Source of the DNA: a virus | Virus record (IMG/VR): IMGVR_UViG_3300017727_000122 | Coordinates: 1 to 27,265 of that record | Length of the DNA stretch: 27,265 nucleotides | Direction: 5' to 3' (one strand) | Shown: one piece after another, positions 7,394 to 15,914 of the stretch | Numbering within the stretch: position 1 is the stretch's first letter | Layout: each line of letters starts with the position of its first letter | Notes under the pieces: generated by a model | Database searches by the model: none | What the model was told of the DNA's origin: nothing | What the model saw: only the letters and a program-made list of their open reading frames with translations | Program-made: the position numbers and the translations under genes

Positions 7394-8200
7394 ATGGCAA
7401 AAAAGCAAAACAAAGTAGATTTTGTTGAAGAAACAGTATCTACAACAATAGAAAAACCAGTTAATAAAAAGAAAAATGACTGGGTTATAAAAGATAGAAT
7501 GTATGTTTTAAAAGATGGATTAACACCATTAACATACTCAGTTAAGACAAGTAATATATATTGGTTTGACGAAGAAAAAGGTTATGAAAGAGAGTTAAAA
7601 TATGCAACAAATCAAAAAACGTGCTTTGTTGATGAAATGAAAGGCGATCAAATACTTGGTAGAATAATATTTGAAAATGGATCACTTTTTGTGAGAAAAG
7701 AAAAAACAGTTTTACAAAAACTTCTATCAAATTATCACCCAAAATTAGGCAGTTTATATGAAGAGCATATGCCTGCTAAAATAGCTCAAGATGAATTAGT
7801 TGATTTAGAGTCTCAAATAGATGCGTTAAACGCAGCTAAAAACCTAGACATAGATATTGCAGAAGCAGTAATGCGTGTAGAAATTGGATCTGAGGTATCT
7901 AGGATGAGTTCTAAGGAACTTAAAAGAGATTTACTACTATTTGCAAGATCAAACCCAGAATTGTTCTTAGAGTTGGTCTCTGACGATAACGTGCAGTTAA
8001 GAAACTTTGGTATTAAAGCTGTAGAAGCTAATATAGTTAAGTTATCGCAAGATCAAAGAAACTTTACTTGGGGTAGTAATGGAAGAAAGATTATGACTGT
8101 TCCTTTTGATGAACATCCATATTCTGCGTTAGCAGCTTTCTTTAAAACAGATGAGGGTATGGAAATACACTCTAATATTGAAAAACGATTAAAGGATTAA
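7394..8200 (+). CDS. Conserved phage virion-region protein, function unknown
   Basis: A 268-residue protein placed between the capsid and the connector genes, the position of head-completion or capsid-auxiliary proteins. An in-frame ATG at 7355 lies inside the terminator hairpin and would add MRVIFTLIILYYI, so I choose the ATG at 7394 (MAKKQNK). Residues 1-35 are charged and probably disordered. About 36-115 look beta-rich (WVIKDRMYVLKDG, IYWFDEEKGYERELKY, IIFENGSLFVRKEK). About 116-225 are helical (HMPAKIAQDELVDLESQID, MSSKELKRDLLLFARSNPE). The C-terminus is a short mixed region (RKIMTVPFDEHPYSALAAFF). I recognise the YWFDEEKGYERELKY type as recurring in uncultured marine phages but know no assigned function. 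It is bracketed by hairpins on both sides, so its expression may be set separately from its neighbours. Confidence 0.75.
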   Translation: MAKKQNKVDFVEETVSTTIEKPVNKKKNDWVIKDRMYVLKDGLTPLTYSVKTSNIYWFDEEKGYERELKYATNQKTCFVDEMKGDQILGRIIFENGSLFVRKEKTVLQKLLSNYHPKLGSLYEEHMPAKIAQDELVDLESQIDALNAAKNLDIDIAEAVMRVEIGSEVSRMSSKELKRDLLLFARSNPELFLELVSDDNVQLRNFGIKAVEANIVKLSQDQRNFTWGSNGRKIMTVPFDEHPYSALAAFFKTDEGMEIHSNIEKRLKD

Positions 8201-8213
8201 GTTTCATGTAGAT

Positions 8214-8239
8214 GTTAAGCCATCAACTGGTGGCTTAAC
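8214..8239 (+). terminator. Strong hairpin without T-run
   Basis: GTTAAGCCATC (8214-8224) and GGTGGCTTAAC (8229-8239) form an 11-base stem with one G-T pair and loop AACT. It lies 13 bases after a stop codon, but is followed by TACTACAAAATAAA rather than T residues. It could be a weak terminator, an RNA-processing or 3'-stability element, or a regulator-binding palindrome. The structure is certain; the role is not. Confidence 0.5.
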
Positions 8240-8257
8240 TACTACAAAATAAATATT

Positions 8258-9199
8258 ATGGCAGTAAATATAGATACAGTATATCAGAGAGTATTGGCTA
8301 TATCAAATAAAGAGCAAAGAGGTTATATAACACCTCTTGAATTTAATTTGATGGCTAACCAAGCTCAGTTAGATATTTTTAATCAATACTTTTATGATTT
8401 AGGTCAGTTTAAGAGACAACCTAAGTATGATTTAGAGTATTCAGATTCAGTTGCTTTAATTGAGCAAAAGATGTCTATATTTGAGTTGTTTAATCAAACT
8501 CCTTTATCAATGTCTATAAACGTTGCTAAGCTTGATAGTTCAGAAAACGGAACAGGTATTGTTGATGGTGTTGTTTCAAATTCAGCATCTGTTATTTTAG
8601 ATGCTACAACTGGTAGTGTTTTATCAGGTATGACAGTCACTGGTAGTGGTGTGTCTTCAGGGGTAAAAATAAACACAGTTGCTTTAAATACTCCCACAGG
8701 TCATACAACATTAACTTTATCAAGTGCATCATCAATAGCTAATAATGAAACGTTAACATTTAAGTATGATAATGCTAAGATGTATCAATTAGGTAATGTT
8801 TATTACAATGCTTCTGGAGTAGATTATCAGATTGAAGAAATAACAAAAAAGCAATTAATACAGTATAAACTTTCACCTCTTACAGTACCTACAGCAAAAA
8901 GACCTGTATTTATAAGAAAAACAGATTCTGGTAGTAAAATAGAGATTTATCCAAGTACAATAACATCAGGTGTGAGTTATAACTATATTAAAAAACCTAT
9001 AGATGTTGAGTGGGCTTATAATTCAGCGTCAGGTCTTAATAACGCTAGCGATACTATTAATTTTGAACTTCATTCATCAGAAGAAACAGCTCTTGTTATA
9101 AAAATATTAGCACTTGCAGGTATTATAATAAAAGATCCTAGTTTGTATCAGATATCATCTCAAGAAGAAATTAAAAATATTCAACAAGAAAAAGCATAA
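8258..9199 (+). CDS. Ring/adaptor protein (connector) with inserted beta module
   Basis: Probable ring protein that docks under the portal and extends the connector, resembling crAss-like ring proteins. The 313-residue protein opens with a helical segment (NIDTVYQRVLAISNKEQ, TPLEFNLMANQAQLDIFNQYFYD; residues 4-46). After about residue 171 it resumes with KMYQLGNVYYN, EEITKKQLIQYKLSPLTVPT and a PVFIRK...IEIYPSTI...YNYIKKPIDVEW run (to about 252) that I recognise from this family. Residues 91-171 (8530-8769) look like an inserted beta-sandwich, with VTGSGVSSGVKINTV and TTLTLSSAS; a similar module occurs in the nozzle gene. The C-terminus is helical (EETALVIKILALAGIII). It begins AAATATT-ATG and is followed after 3 bases by the next gene, so the two are surely co-transcribed. 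Confidence 0.75.
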   Translation: MAVNIDTVYQRVLAISNKEQRGYITPLEFNLMANQAQLDIFNQYFYDLGQFKRQPKYDLEYSDSVALIEQKMSIFELFNQTPLSMSINVAKLDSSENGTGIVDGVVSNSASVILDATTGSVLSGMTVTGSGVSSGVKINTVALNTPTGHTTLTLSSASSIANNETLTFKYDNAKMYQLGNVYYNASGVDYQIEEITKKQLIQYKLSPLTVPTAKRPVFIRKTDSGSKIEIYPSTITSGVSYNYIKKPIDVEWAYNSASGLNNASDTINFELHSSEETALVIKILALAGIIIKDPSLYQISSQEEIKNIQQEKA

Positions 9200-9202
9200 T
9201 AA

Positions 9203-10333
9203 ATGGGATTACTAGGAACAACTACTCAAGAATCATACTACAACCAAGCCCAGTCTTTTACCGGTGATGGAACAACTAAGGTTTTTGCCATAAGCATTAA
9301 CAGTTTAAATCCTTTACCTTCAGTTGAGACTGATTTTGAAGTATTTATAAATGAAAAGTTGGTAAGTCCAGATAATTATACTTATTCTAGCCCAAGCATA
9401 ACTTTTACAAATACAAATGTAAATACTGATATACAAGCATCAGATGGTGCTCCTTTAAATAATTATAAAGTACTAGTAAGACAAGTTGGAGATACAGAGC
9501 AATATGGTGGTTATCAGTATGTTAGCGTTGAAGACTTGATTAATAACTTTATGGTTTCTTATGTAGGCGAGGATAAGATAATAGATAGAGTTAAAAAAGC
9601 TGATATTGCTTTTCATGCACAAAGAGGTATACAAGAATTAAGTTATGACACTTTAAAATCAACTAAATCACAGGAAATAGAAATACCACCATCTCTAACG
9701 ATGGTTTTACCTCAAGACTTTGTTAATTATGTTAAGTTAACATGGAAAGATAATTCAGGTATTGAGCATGTAATATATCCAACTAGAAACACTAGTAATC
9801 CACTGGCTATATTACAGGATTCTGAATATAAGTATATATATGACAATAATGGTAATTTACAAAGATCATTAAACTCTTTAACTTGGGATAATTACTCTTC
9901 AGGAGTTGATTACTCTACTGAAGAAAATGATAGACAAACGATGGACGTATCAAATGTTCATGTTTCAGGTAAGAGATTTGGTATTACACCAGAATATGCA
10001 CAATCAAACGGTTCGTTTTTCATAGATAACCTTAAAGGTGTTATATATTTTAGTTCTAATATATCTAGTAAGATAGTTACTTTAAAGTACATAAGTGATG
10101 GACTAGGTACAGATTCAGAAATGGTTGTACATAAATTTGCTGAAGAAGCAATGTACAAGTATATGGCTTACGCTGTTCTAGCGAGTAAAGCTAAAACCCC
10201 AGAATACATAGTAAATAGATTTAAAAAAGAAAGATTTGCTGCAGTAAGAAAAGCAAAACTTAGATTATCTAATATAAAAGCTGAGGAGTTAACTCAAATA
10301 ATGAGAAATAAATCTAAGCAAATTAAACATTAA
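9203..10333 (+). CDS. Second ring/tail adaptor protein with FTGDG module
   Basis: A 376-residue connector component, probably placed between the first ring and the nozzle. Residues 16-97 (QSFTGDGTTKVF, NPLPSVETDFEVFIN, NYTYSSPSITF, then GAPLNNYKVLVR) form a compact beta-sandwich of the kind seen in phage tail and fibre proteins; a homologous module is inserted in the nozzle gene. About residue 105 onward is the main domain: helical VEDLINNFMVSYVGEDK and KADIAFHAQRGIQELSYDT, then beta-rich PPSLTMVLPQDFVNYVKL followed by TWKDNSGIEHVIYPTR, a segment I recognise from crAss-like and marine connector proteins. The C-terminus is a basic helix (FKKERFAAVRKAKLRL). Spacing is 3 bases before and 3 bases after, indicating one operon with tight co-translation. 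The exact position in the virion is inferred. Confidence 0.72.
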   Translation: MGLLGTTTQESYYNQAQSFTGDGTTKVFAISINSLNPLPSVETDFEVFINEKLVSPDNYTYSSPSITFTNTNVNTDIQASDGAPLNNYKVLVRQVGDTEQYGGYQYVSVEDLINNFMVSYVGEDKIIDRVKKADIAFHAQRGIQELSYDTLKSTKSQEIEIPPSLTMVLPQDFVNYVKLTWKDNSGIEHVIYPTRNTSNPLAILQDSEYKYIYDNNGNLQRSLNSLTWDNYSSGVDYSTEENDRQTMDVSNVHVSGKRFGITPEYAQSNGSFFIDNLKGVIYFSSNISSKIVTLKYISDGLGTDSEMVVHKFAEEAMYKYMAYAVLASKAKTPEYIVNRFKKERFAAVRKAKLRLSNIKAEELTQIMRNKSKQIKH

Positions 10334-10336
10334 AAC

Positions 10337-13300
10337 ATGCCGGAAATATCAAACAACTTTAGACTAGGTAAGATGGAGAAGGATCTAGACGATCGTCTGG
10401 TTCCTGATGGTAGTTATAGAGATGCTTTAAATGTAGAAATTGCTACATCTGAGGGATCTAATGTTGGTGCTTTGCAAAAAGTTTTAGGTAATACTAGAAT
10501 AGGTACAATAGGTTCTATGACTAATGCGATTTGTATAGGTTCGGTTAGAGATACTGAAAATAATAAAATATATTGGTTTATAACATCAGATTCAAGAGAT
10601 GTTATAGCTGAGTATGATGAAGCATCTGGTACTACAACTGCAGTATTGGTTGATAATGGTAGTAATTTAAAATTTAATGCTAGTTATCTTATAACAGGTG
10701 TTAACATATTAGATGGTGTTTTATATTTTACAGATAATTTAAATGAGCCTAAAGAAGTTAATATTTTATTTTGGAAAAATCAAACGGTTAATTTTGAAAC
10801 TCAGTCAACAAATTTATCAGAAGATAAAATAACAGTAATAAAAAAATCTCCAATTAAAGCACTTGAATACAGTGTATTAAGTAATACTGTAGTTTCAGGT
10901 TATGGTACTAGTGAACTTGATTCAATACCTATAAAAGCAAAAATAAGTGGTAGTGCTGCTCTAATAATATCTACTTTAGATGTTGGAAGTATAATATCTG
11001 ATATAACATTTGTTAATTTAGACGGAACTAGTATATCAAATCCAGCTACAAATTTAAAATATATATCAAAAGATATAGTAAATAATATATCTGGCTCAAA
11101 AGTCACATTAACCAATGAAAATGGAAGTAAAGCTATAATAGAAATATTAAGTAGAAATATAACTTCTAACACAGATGTTTTTACCGCAGAATTAATATAC
11201 AAAGATGACGATCTTGCTTTAGTAGAAAATGTTAACCAAGTTGGTCAAATGTCTTGTACAAATGCTCAACCAATAGGAACGAATAGTCCAGCTGGTACAT
11301 TAGGTAGTCAAATTTCAAACTTAGACGTTTACATAATAAAGCGAACAAATTCACTTAGAGATTTTACTATAAAAGCTAATGGTGTTTACAACATAAACTT
11401 TGAAATAGGTATAGATACTGTAAATTTAGGTGCCAACATATTTTATCAATTAGTTATATATAAAAATGACATTGAAATTTTACATACAGCAAATAACTTT
11501 AGTAACCAAACTGGAGTTAAAAATATAAGTCTTAATAACATTCAATTACTCGGCGGCGAAACTGTAGGTATTGGAATGATTTTTACATCAACAGATATCG
11601 GTGGTAGTAACTCAACGCTTGGTATTAATGATATTGTTGAAATTAGTAGTCAAAGTAATAATTCTAATAATTTTGATTACAGTATAAGTCTTTCAGATCT
11701 AACAACAATAACTAGTGAGTATACTGCAATCACAGAACAAATAATAGGTCACTTTGAAAAAAAGTTTCCAAGATTTTCTTATAGATACAAATACAATAAT
11801 AATCAATATTCCACTTATGCTCCATTTTCTGAAATAGCTTTTGTACCAGGTGTTTATGAATATGACACAAAAAATGGTTTTAATTTAGCTATGAGAAATA
11901 CTATTAGTAGTGTTAAAATAAAAAACTTTAGAGATAATATACCTGAAACAGTTAAGGAAATAGATATATTATACAAAGACACAGTAGATCAAAATGTTTA
12001 TATAGTAGACACTGTAAAGAAAAAATCTCAATCATTTACTGGTAATGGCAGTAATAAGATATTTACAATAACAACTTCTAGTTTTTCTAATCCATTACCA
12101 TTAACAAAAAATGAACTAATAGTTAAAATTAATAACGTATTAATAAGTAGAACAAGTTATAGTTATACAAGTAGTAGTGGTCAAATTGAATTTAATAATA
12201 ATCTTATAAATTCAATTGTTCAACAAACTACAGGAAACAACGCGGGTGCTCCTAAGATCTCAACTACTATATTTATTGAAGGTTTTCAAGAATCTTTAGA
12301 AATTAAAGACGAAGAAATATATAAAGTAGATGATTCAGTACAATTATTAAGGCACTTTGATAATTTACCTAAAAAAGCTTTAGCACAAGAAATAATAGGT
12401 AATAGACTTGTTTATGCTAATTATACTGAAAATTATGATTATAATTTAACGCCAGTATTTAATATATCTTTAAATTCTATAAGTACAGCAAAAGTAAATG
12501 GTGCTATAAACAACACAGCTAATTTATCTGTAGATAATAATTCAGGTATTATAGCAGTTGGTGATGTTGTTACAGGTAGTGGTTTATCAAATTATATCAC
12601 GGTAAATACAGTAACTAACCAAAATACATTAGTTTTATCTTCAGCTCAAACACTAACTGATGATGTGGATTTAAGTTTTAGAACTCTAAGAACAGATACT
12701 TTTAATCAAAAATTATCTTTAAAATCAAATAGAACTTATCAATTAGGTATAGTTTTTATTGACGAATATGGTAGAAAAACTCCAGTATTTACTGGATCTA
12801 CTGGACAATTTTTTATTAATCAAGATAATTCTGTTAATAGAAATTTTATAAAAGTTTCAACTTCAACTACAGCACCTCCTGGAATAACTCATTTTCAGTA
12901 TTATATTAAAGAACCATCACAAGAATATTATAATATTGCATTAAGTAATTTTTATGATGATGACAGAGGTTTTTTATATCTAATGTGTTCTTCTGCTGAT
13001 ATAAATAAAATAAAAGTTGAGGATTATATTTCATTAAAAAAGAAAAATGCTTTAAACGAGGGTTTTATAAATCCTAACAACAAGTTTAAAGTAGTTGATA
13101 TAATTGGTAAAACACCAGATTTTTTAGCGAAAACATTTAATGTTGATTTTGCGTCAAATTATGTTATTTTTGGAGATAATTTTAATGCAACTGGTGTTTT
13201 AGCTAAAACAACAAAAACACCTGGTTTTACTCCAGTAAAAGGTTTTAATAAAGTTTTAATAAAAGATATTGTTGAAACCACTGGAATACCTGAAGTATAT

Positions 13301-15859
13301 AGAACAACTCATTTAGCAACAGGTAATAAAATTAGATTTATAAGCAACGGAAGCAGGAAGAAAAGTAAAGTTTATGAAATAGGTGCTGTAGCTTTTCCAA
13401 ACACTGGTACAAGTACACCTGTTTATATTGCTGACATACAATTTACGGAGTCTTTTGGTAATGATATTGAATTTTTATATGATACAAGTGCTAAAGATTC
13501 TCCTATAACTGGTGTTGGTATAGAGTTTATTTCTGAAGCTGATGATAGAGGTAACCAAGCTTATGATAATAAGTTTTTTATAAAAGTTAAAGACAATGTA
13601 GAGGTATCTGATGCACTTAAGTCTAAAATTTCTCAAAATGATTTAACAATTATTTCTAGCTCTATATTACAAAGCAAAGCTAACTCAGATTCTGCTATCA
13701 GTAATAATGTAAGTACTTCAGCAAGAAGTTATATTTTTAAAGATTTTGGAAATAATACTATAACCATAAATACTGCTAAGTCTTATGTAGACAGTGATAG
13801 TTTTTACTATGCTGACGGTTTTGGTAATAACTTAAAAGTAAATAATTACATTAGAATATCAGATAACAACTTTAATAATAAAGGTGTTAGTTTTTCTAAA
13901 GTTTTTAGAATAAAAAGTATAACAACTAGACCACCTAATTCCTCTGCAACTAGTAAGTCATGGAAATTAGTTTTAGATCAAAATTTACCAGGAGAAATTA
14001 TATCGAATAGTGGTGGAGGATTAGCCACAGCTAGTTATACTAGTTTTCATAGATTTGACATAATGAATATTGATAGTGAAAACACAAGTAGTTTAACTAA
14101 TCCGGCAGTAATAGAAGTTATACCAGATAATGGCTTTTTAGACTTATATTATGAAGATAAAGATATATTTCCTATTGGACAATTAAGTGATCCAAAAAGT
14201 TTAACTTATAGTAATTGTGTTAGTTTTGAAAACGGTGTTGAGTCTGATAGAATTAGAGATGACTTTAATGCTCCAATTATAAGCAAAGGTGTTATACTTT
14301 CCACTGTGTTTGAAGATGCTTATAATGAAGAAGTACAAACTAATAGATTTATATATTCTGGAATATATAATGCTAATAGTAGCGTAAATAGATTAAACCA
14401 ATTTATTATAGCTGAAAAAATAACTAAAGATATTAATCCTTCGCATGGATCTATACAATTAATAAAAACTAGAGATACTGATCTAATAACTTTATGTGAA
14501 GATAAATGTTTTAGAATACAAGCTAATAAAGATGCTTTATTTACAGCAGATGGTAATACAAATGTTACTGCTAGTTCTAATGTGTTAGGTCAAGTTATAC
14601 CGTACATTGGTGAATATGGTATATCAAAAAATCCAGAGTCTTTTGCGCAATATGGTTTTAGAGCTTATTTTTCTGATAAAGCAAGAGGAGTTATATTGAG
14701 GCTATCAAGAGATGGTTTAAGTGAAGTATCAGCTTTAGGTATGTCTGACTTTTTTTCAGATAAATTAGCAAACGCTAATGGTAATATTTTCGGTAGTTAT
14801 GATGATAGAAAAAACTCATACAACTTAAGTTTTACTAATCAATTAAATAATGATACTGCTGAAACAATATCATTTAATGAAAGAGTTAATGGTTGGACAA
14901 GTAGAAAATCTTTTGTACCAGAAACAGCTATAAGTTTAAATAATAATTACTTTAGCTTTAAAGTTGGTGATATATACAAACACCATAGTAATACAGAGAC
15001 CAACGATTTTTATACTACTACAACAGCTATTGTATCAACACATAAAGCTAACGGTGATTATGAACTTGTTATAACTAATGCCAATACTGCTATAACTACT
15101 GGTATGTATGTTTATTTTGATGGCATAGCAAATGGAGTAGACCTTAGTGGTAGTGTTGTTCAAAAAGAAAACATAACTATTGCTGACGATTCTCAGTCAG
15201 GTGATACAGTTTTTTATTTAAATGCTATAATTGATACTATAGCTGCTGGAACTAAACTTTATTTTAGTAAATTACCAATAGCAGAAAAAAAATCTAGTGT
15301 TAAGTTTTTAATTAACAAACCCTTAGGTCAAGTTAAAAGATTTAAAACATTAAATTATGAAGGAGATACTGGTTGGTTATTAAATAGTATATCAACACCA
15401 GAACATGCTGGAGAGATTAGTTCAGATGGTTTTGTAAAGAAAGAAGGTAAATACTTTGCTGCAATTAATGGTAAAACAGCTACAGCATCAACAATAAACT
15501 CTGAGAATTTGCAAGTTCAAGGTTTGGGTGTTTGTTCTGTTTCTAATAACACAATAATTTTTAATAACACATCTGGAGAAATAATAACAGTTAATAGTAG
15601 CTTGCAAGTTGGTGATAATATTTATTTTTTATCTGATAATAATGTTTCTTCTTATACTTCATCTGGTACGTGCTTAACAAAATCAGATAAAACAATAACA
15701 GTTAGTGGCACGTTACCTTCTACTGGAAATTTTGTTTTGTTTGACAAAGGAGGAACTGTTAATCAATCTGGCTTACTTGGTTTTTTTGCTGAAGTAGAAA
15801 TGAAACACACAGGTGTTAATTCTGCTGAATTATTTTCTGTTGGATCTCTTATTGTTTAA
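10337..15859 (+). CDS. Nozzle/muzzle-type tail protein, 1840 residues
   Basis: Probable distal tail tube protein that closes the channel and opens on adsorption, equivalent in role to the T7 nozzle or the crAss muzzle. The start NNFRLGKMEKDLDDRLVPDG, then SYRDALNVEI and a beta-propeller-like run (GVLYFTDNLNEPKEVNI near 135-151), is typical. Core segments reappear near 478 (FPRFSYRYKYNNNQYST, APFSEIAFVPG), 795 (NRTYQLGIVFIDEYGRKTP) and 1378-1460 (LITLCEDKCFRIQANKD, IGEYGISKNPESFAQYGF, ARGVILRLSRDGL). Between them lie insertions: a jelly-roll-like domain (about 330-435), an FTGNG beta-sandwich (563-650), a VTGSGLSN module (714-782), and C-terminal beta modules after 1560. No Cys pattern or enzymatic motif was seen. 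It is much longer than T7 gp12 (about 800 residues), largely through these insertions. The role is firm; domain borders are approximate. Confidence 0.82.
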   Translation: MPEISNNFRLGKMEKDLDDRLVPDGSYRDALNVEIATSEGSNVGALQKVLGNTRIGTIGSMTNAICIGSVRDTENNKIYWFITSDSRDVIAEYDEASGTTTAVLVDNGSNLKFNASYLITGVNILDGVLYFTDNLNEPKEVNILFWKNQTVNFETQSTNLSEDKITVIKKSPIKALEYSVLSNTVVSGYGTSELDSIPIKAKISGSAALIISTLDVGSIISDITFVNLDGTSISNPATNLKYISKDIVNNISGSKVTLTNENGSKAIIEILSRNITSNTDVFTAELIYKDDDLALVENVNQVGQMSCTNAQPIGTNSPAGTLGSQISNLDVYIIKRTNSLRDFTIKANGVYNINFEIGIDTVNLGANIFYQLVIYKNDIEILHTANNFSNQTGVKNISLNNIQLLGGETVGIGMIFTSTDIGGSNSTLGINDIVEISSQSNNSNNFDYSISLSDLTTITSEYTAITEQIIGHFEKKFPRFSYRYKYNNNQYSTYAPFSEIAFVPGVYEYDTKNGFNLAMRNTISSVKIKNFRDNIPETVKEIDILYKDTVDQNVYIVDTVKKKSQSFTGNGSNKIFTITTSSFSNPLPLTKNELIVKINNVLISRTSYSYTSSSGQIEFNNNLINSIVQQTTGNNAGAPKISTTIFIEGFQESLEIKDEEIYKVDDSVQLLRHFDNLPKKALAQEIIGNRLVYANYTENYDYNLTPVFNISLNSISTAKVNGAINNTANLSVDNNSGIIAVGDVVTGSGLSNYITVNTVTNQNTLVLSSAQTLTDDVDLSFRTLRTDTFNQKLSLKSNRTYQLGIVFIDEYGRKTPVFTGSTGQFFINQDNSVNRNFIKVSTSTTAPPGITHFQYYIKEPSQEYYNIALSNFYDDDRGFLYLMCSSADINKIKVEDYISLKKKNALNEGFINPNNKFKVVDIIGKTPDFLAKTFNVDFASNYVIFGDNFNATGVLAKTTKTPGFTPVKGFNKVLIKDIVETTGIPEVYRTTHLATGNKIRFISNGSRKKSKVYEIGAVAFPNTGTSTPVYIADIQFTESFGNDIEFLYDTSAKDSPITGVGIEFISEADDRGNQAYDNKFFIKVKDNVEVSDALKSKISQNDLTIISSSILQSKANSDSAISNNVSTSARSYIFKDFGNNTITINTAKSYVDSDSFYYADGFGNNLKVNNYIRISDNNFNNKGVSFSKVFRIKSITTRPPNSSATSKSWKLVLDQNLPGEIISNSGGGLATASYTSFHRFDIMNIDSENTSSLTNPAVIEVIPDNGFLDLYYEDKDIFPIGQLSDPKSLTYSNCVSFENGVESDRIRDDFNAPIISKGVILSTVFEDAYNEEVQTNRFIYSGIYNANSSVNRLNQFIIAEKITKDINPSHGSIQLIKTRDTDLITLCEDKCFRIQANKDALFTADGNTNVTASSNVLGQVIPYIGEYGISKNPESFAQYGFRAYFSDKARGVILRLSRDGLSEVSALGMSDFFSDKLANANGNIFGSYDDRKNSYNLSFTNQLNNDTAETISFNERVNGWTSRKSFVPETAISLNNNYFSFKVGDIYKHHSNTETNDFYTTTTAIVSTHKANGDYELVITNANTAITTGMYVYFDGIANGVDLSGSVVQKENITIADDSQSGDTVFYLNAIIDTIAAGTKLYFSKLPIAEKKSSVKFLINKPLGQVKRFKTLNYEGDTGWLLNSISTPEHAGEISSDGFVKKEGKYFAAINGKTATASTINSENLQVQGLGVCSVSNNTIIFNNTSGEIITVNSSLQVGDNIYFLSDNNVSSYTSSGTCLTKSDKTITVSGTLPSTGNFVLFDKGGTVNQSGLLGFFAEVEMKHTGVNSAELFSVGSLIV

Positions 15860-15914
15860 ATTACGCTTGTAAATAGTTTACAAATAGTGTAACTATATTA
15901 TTAAATCAATTTAT
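15860..15914 (+). promoter_or_regulatory. Intergenic region with nested inverted repeats
   Basis: TTGTAAA (15867-15873) pairs with TTTACAA (15877-15883), and the right half can alternatively pair as ATAGTT(T)ACA with TGTAACTAT (15873-15896). The region then turns AT-only up to the ATG at 15915. It could be an operator, a transcription start or a weak terminator between the tail and ejection genes. No T-run follows the hairpin, so terminator function is doubtful. Confidence 0.35.
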
